Below are positions 55,136 to 64,000 of a stretch of 64,000 nucleotides of DNA, piece by piece. The stretch comes from Chloropicon primus (taxonomy: Eukaryota > Chlorophyta > Chloropicophyceae > Chloropicales > Chloropicaceae). Where the stretch lies: assembly GCA_023205875.1 (NCBI GenBank), contig CP060755.1, positions 1,054,001 to 1,118,000 on the forward strand. Direction: 5' to 3'. The position numbers were made by a program, and so were the translations under genes. The number at the start of each line of letters is the position of its first letter. Positions within the stretch are counted from its first letter, which is position 1. The notes below the pieces were generated by a model. It was not told where the DNA came from. It ran no database searches and saw only the letters and a program-made list of their open reading frames with translations.

Positions 55136-57100
55136 TTACATTGCTTCAGAGTCTCTGCGAGTTGTCACGTACTCGTACGGGTTTAGAATATTCAGCGTCG
55201 GGAAGTATCGCAAAATCGAGATTCCAAGGAACATCTCGATCTGCTGCTGCCTGTGCCCATCGTGGACGAGGTTCAGGTACCTGCGCTTCACGGAGAGCAG
55301 GGCGGAGTCGATGCCAGTTTTGCTCTTCACGTGCTGGTCCGGGGGCAGAATCTGCTGCAAGATCGCAGAATGCATGGCTCTTGATCCAGTGTAGAGCATG
55401 GCATTGAGGTCGCCTTCAACCTTGAATTGCTCCATCAGCGAGCTCAGAAGCTTTGTCGAGACCACGTCCCTCACATCGTCCACTTCTCCTTCCAGAACCC
55501 ACCAGTCCTCCTCGTGCTTGTTCGAAGACTTGGCGGCGCGGGCCGGGCTCTCCCAAGTCGTTTTGCGGTTCACGTGATCGATGTAGAAGGTCTTCCCCGT
55601 CACCTGGTCAGTCCTCGCCTCCCAGCCGTCCGGGAGGTCTGAACCAGGCCCCCCGCTCACCGGATCGATCACGTTGAGATTGAGCACCTGGCACTGCTGC
55701 AAAAGCACCGGGACGACCCCAAAGAAGGAGGCCACGTTCGTCCTGTCGAGAGAATCCGCGCAGTTGTAGCGCAGGACGCCCTTCTGGAACGTCTCCTGTG
55801 TCACCTCGAAGGTGGACGGGCTACCACCCTTGCCCTCCAGCCTGAGTCGCCCGCTGTTGTAGCCCACCTCTTTCAGCATGTTATTGATTGACATCCACAA
55901 CCCCTTTATGGTACCTTTCTCCCCAAGAGCCTTCGTGTTTGCATGCCAGTCGAAGTTCAACACCCTCAGGTCCATGTTCGGAATCATCTTGTTCGCAGAT
56001 CTCACCCCCTTTTGGAACCCCTCCGACAGCTTCAGCTCACTCCTTCCTGGCGCGCACCTCAGTAGGTTGACGCAAGTGACGCTGAACTTGTTGTCCTCCG
56101 CCGCCGCCGTCGGGGCATTCATCTTCTCGGTGTACTGCCTCCTCAATCTCCTGAAGTAACGAGCGGTGTGCTCGTATGAGTCGTCCTGCTTTACCCAGAT
56201 CTCCGCCTCTCCCACCGTGTTCTTGATGTCCACTCCCCACCAGATCGGCACTGAGCCCCTCCTCCAGACGTACGACGCGTAGGGAACGTCCGCCTCGCCC
56301 GAGTCCCTCCGCCAGAGCAGGAGCTCACACTCGATCTCGTTCCCGCAGCCAGCGTTGGAGTTTATGCCTCTCGCCAGGTACCTGGTTCCGGGGTGATGCC
56401 TGGACCGCCTGCAAAAGTGAGCGTAAGAGAAGGGGGTTCCACTCGAGTCTTCGAGGTCCATGGACTCGGCAAACCCCTGAAACAGCCTCGGACAGAGCTC
56501 ATGCATCCCAGCGTTCCAGAAAGGCAGGCCGAGCCACTCGTTCCAGACGAACTCGGAGCAGAAGTCGCTCCCCTCCCTTCCCGGGAAAGGGCAGGAGATA
56601 TCCAGAGTCTCGCAGTAAAAGTGGACCCCCTCGATGGCGTACTCCGTCACCGTGTTCAGGTTCTTCATCTCCTCCTTGGACACCCTGGTGCGGTCGAACC
56701 CGCTCAGCGGCATTCGGAACCACCTCGTGTCCGTCACCGTGTGGACCTCGTGCCCCCCCGGGAGCTGCATTGAGACGCGCGTGCTCCGGCAGATGAGGAC
56801 CAGCACCCACCCCGCGAGGACAACGTACCCAAGGACCGTGCAGCCGCTCTCAGAGGTCTTGATGCTATCGCTCATCCCCGATAGGTACTCGAGGGCCTCG
56901 GCGTGTGTCGAGTGCGTCTTCTGTATCCCGTCCTTGGGCTGCTCGAGGAGCTTCCCGCTCGTGTTGTCGATTTCGACTATCGTCGTCTTTTCCTTGGTCA
57001 GCGGCGAGAGCACGAGAAGAATCCTCCCCGCCCTCGTCTCCACCACCGTCACTTGGCTCCGCCCACCTTCGCGCATGTTGCGCGCCAGTCCCCGCCTCAT
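55136..57100 (-). CDS. SAC9-like phosphoinositide phosphatase with an internal WW domain
   Basis: The 654-aa protein has a SAC domain (FRMPLSGFDRTRVS, SCPFPGREGSDFC, CGNEIECELLLWR, FDWHANTKALGEKG). The catalytic CX5R motif is RYNCADSLDRTN. A WW domain follows directly (LPDGWEARTDQVTGKTFYID ... TTWESP), and the SAC C-terminal lobe resumes after it (NAMLYTGSRAMHSAIL). Plant SAC9 has the same SAC-WW insertion and acts on PI(4,5)P2/PI(5)P-type lipids at the cell cortex. Arabidopsis SAC9 is about 1630 aa, so this one lacks the long C-terminal half. The ATG at 57100 was chosen; the frame upstream has no other ATG. A membrane-like stretch (TVLGYVVLAGWVLVLICR) is present near residue 90. Confidence 0.88.
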   Translation of the reverse strand: MRRGLARNMREGGRSQVTVVETRAGRILLVLSPLTKEKTTIVEIDNTSGKLLEQPKDGIQKTHSTHAEALEYLSGMSDSIKTSESGCTVLGYVVLAGWVLVLICRSTRVSMQLPGGHEVHTVTDTRWFRMPLSGFDRTRVSKEEMKNLNTVTEYAIEGVHFYCETLDISCPFPGREGSDFCSEFVWNEWLGLPFWNAGMHELCPRLFQGFAESMDLEDSSGTPFSYAHFCRRSRHHPGTRYLARGINSNAGCGNEIECELLLWRRDSGEADVPYASYVWRRGSVPIWWGVDIKNTVGEAEIWVKQDDSYEHTARYFRRLRRQYTEKMNAPTAAAEDNKFSVTCVNLLRCAPGRSELKLSEGFQKGVRSANKMIPNMDLRVLNFDWHANTKALGEKGTIKGLWMSINNMLKEVGYNSGRLRLEGKGGSPSTFEVTQETFQKGVLRYNCADSLDRTNVASFFGVVPVLLQQCQVLNLNVIDPVSGGPGSDLPDGWEARTDQVTGKTFYIDHVNRKTTWESPARAAKSSNKHEEDWWVLEGEVDDVRDVVSTKLLSSLMEQFKVEGDLNAMLYTGSRAMHSAILQQILPPDQHVKSKTGIDSALLSVKRRYLNLVHDGHRQQQIEMFLGISILRYFPTLNILNPYEYVTTRRDSEAM

Positions 57101-57263
57101 CGTCCTCAGCCCTCTTCGCCCTCCAGCGCCTCCGCTCGAGGGTTTGCCGGCCAGGAAATGGGGCAGCTCCCTCACGGAGGCATGGAGGCATGAAATCAGG
57201 AGCAGGTGGTGGTGATGGTTTGGATGTTACTAGACTCGATGGTGGACACATGATTGTACTAAA

Positions 57264-58199
57264 TTACACGGCGGCTTGAGCCTTCCAGACGCTAACAGAA
57301 TTGTCTAAAGAACCCGTGGCCAGAAGCGGGAACTTTGGGTTCGCGCTGCAGGTGAGGACGACGCCGGAGTGGGGGACCCGCCTCACGACCTGCTGGGTGT
57401 TGACGTGCCAGAGGTACACGTCGCTGTCCTCCGATCCGGAAACGATGTAGACTGGGGGCTCGGACGCATCGAGGCGGACGCCGGTCCACACGTCGGAGGC
57501 CAGCGAGAACTTGTCGTTCCTGTGGCCACCGTAGACCTTGACCTCCTCCGCTCCCTCCAAGCTCCAGAGCCGGACCCCGCAGTCCCCCCCGTGGCTGCTG
57601 ATGAGGAGGTACCGGCCGTTCGGGGTGAACGAGACGGAGGTCACCGGGGGGTTGTCGTTGGAGGCGACGGTCTGGAGGCACTTGCCGGTCTCCGTGTCCC
57701 ACAGCCGAACCAGGCCGTCGAAGGAGGAGGAGGCGAAGATCGAGCTGTCGGGGGAGAATGCGACGCAGGAGACCGGATCCGAGTGAGCCGGAAGCTCCTT
57801 GAGGCACTCCCCGCTCGACACCTCCCAGACCCGAACGGTCTCGTCCAGAGACCCGGTGAGAAGCATGTTCCCTCGCGACGAGAACGCCACCGACAGGACG
57901 AAGTGCGTGTGACCCTGGAGCGAAAGGACGCACTCCCCCGTGCCCACGTCCCAAACCCGTACGACCTTGTCGTCCGCCGCCGTCGCGATCCTATCCCCCC
58001 TCGGACTCCACGCCACGCAGTTCACACCCGCCCCTCCCCCCGCTCCATTGATCTCCCGCACGACCTCGCCCTCCCCTCCCCCGACGCTCCAGATCTTGAC
58101 GACGCCGTCCGCGCTCGAGGACGCCAGGAGCCTCCCGTCCGCGCTCCACTTCACGCAGCTCACCCCCTTCCCGTGCTTGTACTCCTTCACCCGTTCCAT
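57264..58199 (-). CDS. WDR5: WDR5-like WD40 protein
   Basis: WDR5 is a scaffold of COMPASS-type histone H3K4 methyltransferases. The 311-aa protein is a seven-blade propeller with WDR5-like blades: [80 protein letters not shown] and [20 protein letters not shown]. The match to human WDR5 ([20 protein letters not shown], from memory) is close. A longer start at 58301 is possible. The added 34 codons are only about half GC-ending, unlike real genes here, so I prefer ATG 58199. It lies between SAC9-like and GT29 genes on the same strand. Confidence 0.88.
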   Translation of the reverse strand: [311 protein letters not shown]

Positions 58200-58399
58200 C
58201 GTTCCAACCCTTATCCTCGGCCGTCGACCGCCTTCTCCTTCCCGCGAAGAAAACTTTTCGGCTTGGGTTTGCAGACTTTGAGCTAAGGAGGCTTTTCTCA
58301 TGTTATGGTATGGTGGTATTGTTATGGTTTACACGTAGAGAAGGGAAGGAAGGCGGTGCGGGCGGGGTCTCGCCCTGTGTCCCGCAATTCAACCTGTCG

Positions 58400-59924
58400 T
58401 TACCGCGCGTTTTCCCCTTTCTGTTCTTCCTCGGGCTCTCCGGCCCTTTTGATTGTCAGTCCAAGCTCGGTGGACATCTCGAACACGCGATAGATGAAGT
58501 ACGCTGCGTCGAAGGAGTGTGCACCCGGCCGAGGCTCCTCCGAATCAAAGTAGTGGTAATGAAGCCTCTGCTCCCCCTGAGCCATCCAGTCCTCCCAAGG
58601 CTGGAAGCCATACATGTCTATCTTGTCGCACATTGTCAGAGAAATAAGCAGGGAGTAAAATCCTGACATGGGTTTCTCTCCAGAGAAACAGCCAAACTCG
58701 TGGCGCTCGAGCTCGGACTGCAGCTTGTCGTAGATCTCGTGCGCCTGGTAGAACAAGGAGAGAGTCAATGGCGTCAGCGCTAGTCGCCGGGGTGGGTGGG
58801 TGGGGAGGCACTCCTCCTCCTCCTCTTGAAAAACAAACAACCACTTCATAGTGGTTTGGAGTCGCTCACCTTTCTGAAGAATGCTGGGGACAAAACGAGC
58901 ATTTTCACTTCGGGATACTTGTGGTGAATGTCCACGAGGGTCTCCTTGAGCTTCAAGGGCTCGAACAGCAAGTAGATCGGGACGGGGTCCCTCCAATTCC
59001 ATTCCGTGTCCAGGCGCAGAAGGTTGTGCGCGTGCTTCGCGTTCAGGGACTCGAACGTGGTCCGAGTGCCAACGTGGTCCTCGTAACCCTCGGTGGGAGC
59101 CTGGTTGAACCTGTAAACCATGTCATGCCCGTCTATCTCTGACCCGTGGGTGGACAACTTCATCGTTCCCGAGTTGCCCACAAAGGCGCAAGTTCGATAC
59201 TTGTAGTCTGGACAAGTTTTTGGCATGGAACCAAACTTGTCCAGAGGAAATCTTTGAAGAGGAGAGGAGCAGTTCGCCTTGTCAGTCGAATTCCCTTGTC
59301 GCGCGGCAGCCGCCGAGCCCACCGTCCCGCTCCTCACCTGTAAGCTTCCGTTCGCTTGGACCCCACCGAGAAGTACTCGAACTTGCCAAACTTCCCGTCA
59401 GTCGTGTTGTCGACGAAGAGATCTCTGGCCAGGAAGTGGCACTCCGAGCTATTTGAGAACGCCTCAAAGTCGACGCCATCAAGCATCGCGCCAGCGGTCA
59501 CCTGAAGACGGTCTATGTCGCAGCTGGCACCAGCCCAACCGTTGTCACAGACGCAAAATCCCTCGTAGCACTTTCCGCGGCCGTTGCATTCGAGTGGACA
59601 CCAGGGCTGCGAGCAGTCCTCGCCCACCCAGCCCTCGTCGCAGGTGCACACCTCGGCTTGGCAGGATCCCCTCCCGGAGCACACCGTCTGCGAGCTGTTG
59701 CTTGGGCAGGTCGGAGCCACCACCTTGTCCAGATCCTCCTCCACATCCTTTTGGTCGTGGTGGTGGAACAACAGGTCCAGGTGGTAGTGGTGGTGACCAC
59801 ACGACGACGACGACGACGACGACGACCGGGACGACAAGTTCAGGAACTCCGGATCCTGCGATATCAAGTACACGGCAACGAAGCTGCTCGCTATGGAGAG
59901 AACGACCAGAACCGTGTCAAACAT
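58400..59924 (-). CDS. EGF-like / GT29 sialyltransferase-like protein (3 exons)
   Basis: Exons are 59924-59338, 59251-58870 and 58744-58400, with introns of 86 and 125 nt, giving 437 aa. It is a type II Golgi protein: signal anchor (residues 3-21), then a His/Asp-rich stalk, partly coded by a GTC/GAC run. Two EGF-like modules follow (CSGRGSCQAEVCTCDEGW, CNGRGKCYEGFCVCDNGW). The GT29 catalytic domain follows: sialylmotif L (CAFVGNSGTMKLSTHGSEID GHDMVYRFN split over nt about 59170-59100), motif S (KPMSGFYSLLISLTMCDKID, MYGFQPW) and motif III (HYHYF). Motif VS is unclear. All splice phases restore family motifs. The first gene of the window is a paralogue without visible EGF modules. Confidence 0.9.
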
Positions 59925-60095
59925 GGCGCTTCCGGCATGTCTGTCCTTCGTGTGCGACTTGCCGCTTTACGAAAATTGTGCCCAAATCCAAGATCCACAA
60001 TGTCCTCCACATCAAAAGATGAGGAGATGAGATGATTTTTTCCTGTGTGTCAGTTACGAGAATGTCACTTGATGTGATTGACCCTTTACATGGGG

Positions 60096-63000
60096 TTAGA
60101 TCTTGTGGATTATTTTCACATCGAGGCCGTGGAGCTGGCTGTTGTACCTCTCGATCTCCTCGTTGTACCGCCTGGTCTCCTCCCTTTCTTTCTCCAAGAA
60201 GAGTTTGGCGTGCTCCTCAAAGTCAGGGTGCAGATCTCTGTGATCACCGAAACAGTCCACGAAGCTGGATCCGGTGAACCTGTACCCGTCTGGCAGCGGG
60301 TCCAGGGCGTGCTCCTTCTTGATGATCTCCTTTTCTGACGCCTTGAGGTCCTTGGGCTCCCTCAGGCCCTTCGTCACCCTTTTCTCTTGTACACATTTTG
60401 AAATAAGTCGCTTGGCGTATTCTTCCGTAATGTTCACCCCCACGAAGACCCACTGGACTTCAGGCGAAGTCGCGGGGCTGCAAACCCTCTCCGAGTTACT
60501 CTTCGTGATCCTCACCTGCTTGCCGAAGACGGAGAGCTCCTTGGGAGAGTTGCTGTGCGGGCAAGTGAAAACGGCCTTCGCCCACAGCAGCGCTGCCTTC
60601 TTTTCTCCCAGGTCGTCCTGGAGGGACGGGGCAGCTCCCAAAACACCCGCGGACTTGTCCAGTTCCTGTTGGAGCACCTTTTTGAGACCCTCCTCGTCCT
60701 CGAGGATGGTGCACATTGTGCGGGCGAAAATCACCTCGTGGCCCGCTGAGCTCGACATCGAAGAAGCCTCCGAGGTCGCTGGAGTCTCCAGGAGGGGCTT
60801 GATCAATCCATCTCCAGCAACACCTTCCGAGTTTACGAGCTTTGCGCCGGGCAGTCTTGCCCTCAAGATTCGGCGCAGACTAGGGGCCTGGTCCTCGTCT
60901 CCGAAGATCGCCACCGTCTGGACGAGGTCCCCGGAGAGCTGCTCGAACAAACCTTCGCAGAAGAGACTCCTTCCGTCCCTGACAAAGTTCTGCGTGTGGA
61001 CGCAGGCGACGACGCTGTGCACGTGACAAGCACCGGACTGCAAGTGCTCTGTGCGCGACAGCAAGTCCAGGTAAAAGGAGGCGCCGCGGAAGCCTGGGCA
61101 TGGCAGCAAGAGTCCCTTCCTCTTGCCGCTGTCGCCCTTGCGCACCGAAAGGGCTTCCCCCAACTTGTCCTCCTGCGGACCTGCCAACAAGGTGGAAGGA
61201 TCTTGCTTCACCAAGGTCCAGTCGTACTCTTGGCTTGCCTTCTTGACGAGGAGGCCGGCGAGTGCTTCGTGCCCTGAGCCAGGAATTCCCACCAGCAGAA
61301 CCAGCGGAATGGAATCCTTGCCGCGCACCGCCATCGGACTTGTCGGCGTCTCTCTCACCTTGGTGTCCAGGTGGAAGGCCAAGTCTTCGCAACCCTGGTC
61401 AGGGAGCATGAGGGCAGGGTAATCCTTGCCTCTCAGGGAGCACGTGTACTGGTGCAACTCCCACAACTCCTCGGCGAAGCTGCTCTGCTTGGCCACTTTT
61501 TGTGGCAAGATCTCCATCCAGAGGGGCCACACCCTCTGATTGAAGTAGCGAAGTGCCGATGGCTCCAGGGTCGAAAGCGGCAGACCGATGGTGTTGTCCT
61601 CACGCTCAAAGCCCGTGAGGCTCGCGTCCTGGAGCTCGAAGAGGAGGATAGCCTTGTTCTGATCAGGGGCAAACCTTTCGAAGGATTTAACGTCCTTCTC
61701 CAGATTCACGACTATGGGCAAGCAGTTCGGACTGAAGAAGGCGAATCCCTTCTGGAACAAAAAGATTTCCCCCGAGATGGAGTGCTGGTACCTGTTCGGC
61801 GCGAGGACCGTGAATTGCTCGGACCCGTCAACGACAAGCTCCCCGAGGTAGGACGTGACCTCGTTCCTGGAACTCTCGGAGGACGATATCATCGAATCGT
61901 CGCTGATCTTCTTCAGCATCTTGGACATGTACTTTTGAATGATCATCTCGGCCTGGAGCGTCGGCCAGCTCTGCACGAGCGGAACCGCAGAAGAGAGGAC
62001 TTCGTAGTTTCTGACGCTCGCGGGGGAGTCAAGGAAAGTCTCTCCGTAGGCAATCGATCCCAAGAGCGCCTCGTCGCTTCCCTGGCTCTTCAGACCGCTC
62101 GTGGACATTTTGAACCTCTTCAACCTCTTCGAACCAACTTTGGGGGGGAAGACGTTTCCTGCGATGTCAACCTCCTCCAAGTGGAATTTGAGAGGCAAAG
62201 GCTTCACCTTTCTGGCGGCGAGAGCGTTGGCGAAGGTCTTGCTAGCCACGTCCTCCACGTCCTCGAAGCTGGCGTTCGAGCTGGTCGAGAAGAACTCCAT
62301 GGCAGCCGCCCCGGCGTCGATCAAGCACGCGTAAGCACGGTAGAGGTAGAGCACGTCCGACGGACTCCAGCGATTCTTGATCCCCTGAAAGTCGTCGATT
62401 TCGTACAGGTCCTCGTCCGTTGGATAAAACCCGCCCTCGCGAAGCCTCGCACTCGACAGGAAGTAAGTCCTCGCGCAGGCGAGGACAGTCTTTGGGTCCG
62501 CGAGCTCCAGGATGAAGTGAAGCGGTGGCTCCTCGCCGGGCTGGCGCAGTGGCAGGCTCTCGTCCTTGGTGCTGTCGAGTTTGCTGGTGTGGTGACCCGC
62601 AAGCAGCCTCGGCCTGAACAAAGAAGGGATCCGCGTGTCCCCCTTGCGGGCGATCCCGCAGCTGTAATAATCGGCAAAAGGCTCCAAGAGATCAGACTCC
62701 TCCAACTCCACGAGGTTGTGCAAGCTCTCTCTGTCGAGGAGGGACATCACCTCCGAGAAGTGCTTGGTGAACATGTAAAGTGTGCCGCGAGCCATCCTTG
62801 TGAATGCCTGGCCGTCGAGTTGGTGGTAGACTCTCTGAATACTTTCGAAGAGAGACTGCGTCTTGAAGTTCATGGTGAAAAATCCAGACCTTCCCACCCC
62901 CTCGATACCGTAGGACTGGATGAGCGGCCAGCTCTCTACGTTCATGTCTTTGCAGGGCAAGCCGACTACGCGAAGGTCTTTCACCATCTGGACAAAGCTG

Positions 63001-63377
63001 CCTATTTTGTACTCCTCGAGGATGTCCGTGTCCTGCTCTTCCGCTTCGTGTGGCTTGAAGATCTGGGAGTGCTCTATCCCGCAAGCCAGGAGATCCACGA
63101 TGCTGTCGTGGGCTCGAGTTGGGCAGTAGCATCTGAAGCTGTCCCGCGTCACGAGAAACACGACGTCTTCCAAGTCGTGCCCCACCATGGAAGTCTCGAA
63201 GACCTCGTGCCCGCTCTTTCCCTCGAGCAAGTAGGAGAGGGCCTGGGCCGTCGCCTTGTCGAAGTTCCCATCTATCCCCGCCACAAGGAGAAGCCCGTCT
63301 ACTTTCGACTGAGTAACCACCTCCTGCAGGACTCTCAGCCGGTGGAGGCCTCCCTTACCCGTCCTCCCCCCCCTCAT
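60096..63377 (-). CDS. DAAF9: DAAF9/Shulin-like dynein axonemal assembly factor
   Basis: DAAF9 (C20orf194; Shulin in Tetrahymena) packages outer-arm dynein for delivery into cilia. The 1093-aa intronless protein starts near MRGGRTGKGGLHRLR. It keeps the N-terminal block LLLVAGIDGNFDKATAQALS (human CICGIDSRFNEGSREL, from memory), then YKIGSFVQMVKDLRVVGLP and ESWPLIQSYGIEGVGRSGFF. A C-terminal P-loop-like string is present (LLVGIPGSGHEALAGLLV), and the end signature LDPLPDGYRFTGSSFVDCFG with DLHPDFEEH and EEIERYNSQL. Human DAAF9 ends in a very similar way ([20 protein letters not shown]). Length (about 1177 in human) agrees. Upstream in-frame sequence is repeat-derived, so ATG 63377 is used. 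Confidence 0.9.
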   Translation of the reverse strand: MRGGRTGKGGLHRLRVLQEVVTQSKVDGLLLVAGIDGNFDKATAQALSYLLEGKSGHEVFETSMVGHDLEDVVFLVTRDSFRCYCPTRAHDSIVDLLACGIEHSQIFKPHEAEEQDTDILEEYKIGSFVQMVKDLRVVGLPCKDMNVESWPLIQSYGIEGVGRSGFFTMNFKTQSLFESIQRVYHQLDGQAFTRMARGTLYMFTKHFSEVMSLLDRESLHNLVELEESDLLEPFADYYSCGIARKGDTRIPSLFRPRLLAGHHTSKLDSTKDESLPLRQPGEEPPLHFILELADPKTVLACARTYFLSSARLREGGFYPTDEDLYEIDDFQGIKNRWSPSDVLYLYRAYACLIDAGAAAMEFFSTSSNASFEDVEDVASKTFANALAARKVKPLPLKFHLEEVDIAGNVFPPKVGSKRLKRFKMSTSGLKSQGSDEALLGSIAYGETFLDSPASVRNYEVLSSAVPLVQSWPTLQAEMIIQKYMSKMLKKISDDSMISSSESSRNEVTSYLGELVVDGSEQFTVLAPNRYQHSISGEIFLFQKGFAFFSPNCLPIVVNLEKDVKSFERFAPDQNKAILLFELQDASLTGFEREDNTIGLPLSTLEPSALRYFNQRVWPLWMEILPQKVAKQSSFAEELWELHQYTCSLRGKDYPALMLPDQGCEDLAFHLDTKVRETPTSPMAVRGKDSIPLVLLVGIPGSGHEALAGLLVKKASQEYDWTLVKQDPSTLLAGPQEDKLGEALSVRKGDSGKRKGLLLPCPGFRGASFYLDLLSRTEHLQSGACHVHSVVACVHTQNFVRDGRSLFCEGLFEQLSGDLVQTVAIFGDEDQAPSLRRILRARLPGAKLVNSEGVAGDGLIKPLLETPATSEASSMSSSAGHEVIFARTMCTILEDEEGLKKVLQQELDKSAGVLGAAPSLQDDLGEKKAALLWAKAVFTCPHSNSPKELSVFGKQVRITKSNSERVCSPATSPEVQWVFVGVNITEEYAKRLISKCVQEKRVTKGLREPKDLKASEKEIIKKEHALDPLPDGYRFTGSSFVDCFGDHRDLHPDFEEHAKLFLEKEREETRRYNEEIERYNSQLHGLDVKIIHKI

Positions 63378-63715
63378 CCTTCTCCTCCTCGTTTCCCTTT
63401 CCTTCTCAAGCCGCGCCCCTTGGCCTTTCGCCAGACCCGCCGTGTTTCCTTCGACCACTCGCTGAAACGAAGATACGGACGAAGATACGGACGAAGATAC
63501 GATCTCGTGCCCCCACCTCGCGTCCTCCACCTCGCGTCCTCCACCTCCCCTTTTCGCGCGTCTCTCTCTCTCTCTCTCCAGTCCCCTCGCTCCTGTCTGT
63601 CGATTTGAAACCACCTTTACGATAACTTTGGTACCTCATTATCTTTAATAGTTCGTCGTTATCATTCTTCTGCTTCGCTGGCCTTGGCTTGGGAAGGGCA
63701 AGAGGAAGAGAGGTG
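63378..63715. promoter_or_regulatory. Divergent intergenic region, DAAF9 / last gene
   Basis: This 338-nt region has three copies of a 12-bp unit (63467-63501), two copies of a 14-bp unit (63514-63541) and a CT tract (about 63561-63580). The minus frame stays open through it, but the encoded sequence is repeat-derived. Confidence 0.5.
63467..63541 (+). repeat. Minisatellite: 12-bp x3 and 14-bp x2 tandem units
   Basis: ACGAAGATACGG is repeated three times (63467-63501, last copy one base short). CACCTCGCGTCCTC follows, repeated in tandem at 63514-63541. Both lie in the probable DAAF9 promoter or 5' leader. Confidence 0.85.
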
Positions 63716-64000
63716 ATGGCGATGGATGCCGCGACAGAGACGCTCCTGGAGGCGAAGCGGGAGCTGGAGAAGCTCCTGAAGGAGACCGAGCAATGTCTGA
63801 AGATCGTCAAGGACAAGGATGGGAAGGAGGTGGGGGAGTGTCTCGACAAGACCGTCAAACCCTGGGCGAAATCCTTGGTCTCGTTTTGCAACGAGCAAAA
63901 GAAGGCTGCGGAGGGTGTTCTGAGTTTGGAGGCACCGCCGATGCCCAAGCAGGTGATCGACGAAAGCAAAGAGGAAGCCAAGGGGGAAGACAAAGCGACC
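63716..64000 (+). CDS. Unknown alpha-helical protein, 3' end outside the window
   Basis: A GC3-rich frame from ATG 63716 runs 95 codons to the window end without a stop. The sequence is helical and charged (TETLLEAKRELEKLLKETEQ), with three Cys (CLKIVKD, GECLDK, SFCNEQKK) and a Pro-containing break (LEAPPMPKQVIDES) before a Lys/Glu-rich end. I do not recognise a family. The regular heptads suggest a coiled coil. It is divergent from DAAF9, 338 nt apart. Confidence 0.65.
   Translation, partial: MAMDAATETLLEAKRELEKLLKETEQCLKIVKDKDGKEVGECLDKTVKPWAKSLVSFCNEQKKAAEGVLSLEAPPMPKQVIDESKEEAKGEDKAT

Noticed and set aside
58200-58301. Longer WDR5 start at ATG 58301
   Set aside because: The extra codons lack GC3 bias and add no domain; kept only as an alternative.
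61371-63608. Long plus-strand open frame (about 745 codons) antisense to DAAF9
   Set aside because: Its composition is that expected opposite a GC3-rich gene (many Val, Leu, His, Arg). The minus strand has clear DAAF9 motifs.

Overview
The window is gene-dense, GC-rich nuclear DNA from a eukaryote. It has spliceosomal GT-AG introns, no operons and no mobile elements that I can see. The lineage looks like a green alga. It carries a plant-type MPBQ/MSBQ methyltransferase with a transit peptide, an LPA3-like photosystem II assembly protein, an SPD1/Ycf45-like plastid ATPase, a WW-bearing SAC9-type phosphoinositide phosphatase, a GNOM-type ARF-GEF and a UBP26/USP48-type deubiquitinase. Two GT29 sialyltransferase-like genes and three cilium/centriole genes (CEP120/UNI2, MORN3, DAAF9/Shulin) point to a small prasinophyte-like chlorophyte. 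A Chloropicon-type alga is my best guess, but it is only an inference from gene content and compactness.

Layout: about 34 genes in 64 kb, roughly one per 1.9 kb, with strand switching between most neighbours. Twelve convergent pairs often have only 9-60 nt between stop codons. Divergent pairs share compact promoters of about 130-950 nt rich in GA/CT and CA dinucleotide tracts. I resolved 16 introns of 73-221 nt in 11 mostly short genes. The giant genes (ABCA, DAAF9, both ARF-GEFs, USP, COG5) are intronless.

Region 1-21.8 kb: GT29 fragment, PIG-Q/GPI1, a GRAM-VASt protein, the Cwc2 splicing factor, then a vesicle-traffic stretch (GNOM-like ARF-GEF, COG5), a TIM17-family protein, LPA3-like, a new Cys-rich membrane protein, and a BIG-like ARF-GEF. 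Region 22-33 kb: CDC20, an unknown S/T-P-rich protein, a four-exon mini membrane protein, MORN3 head-to-head with CEP120, a plastid-targeted WW protein, an MFS carrier and a HIT protein. Region 33-48 kb: USP26/48, a PqiA-like protein, a GNAT, a UBXN4-like ERAD factor, VTE3, polyprenol reductase, prefoldin 6, PurN and SPD1-like. Region 48-64 kb: ABCA transporter, PRP17, SAC9-like, WDR5, an EGF-GT29 sialyltransferase-like protein, DAAF9 and the start of an unknown gene.

Functional links: glycan and membrane-trafficking genes (PIG-Q, polyprenol reductase, two GT29s, COG5, two ARF-GEFs) recur, as do cilium genes, spliceosome NTC-associated factors (Cwc2, PRP17) and plastid biogenesis genes. Whether their proximity matters is untested. 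Family assignments come from motifs and remembered family sequences; no database search was run.
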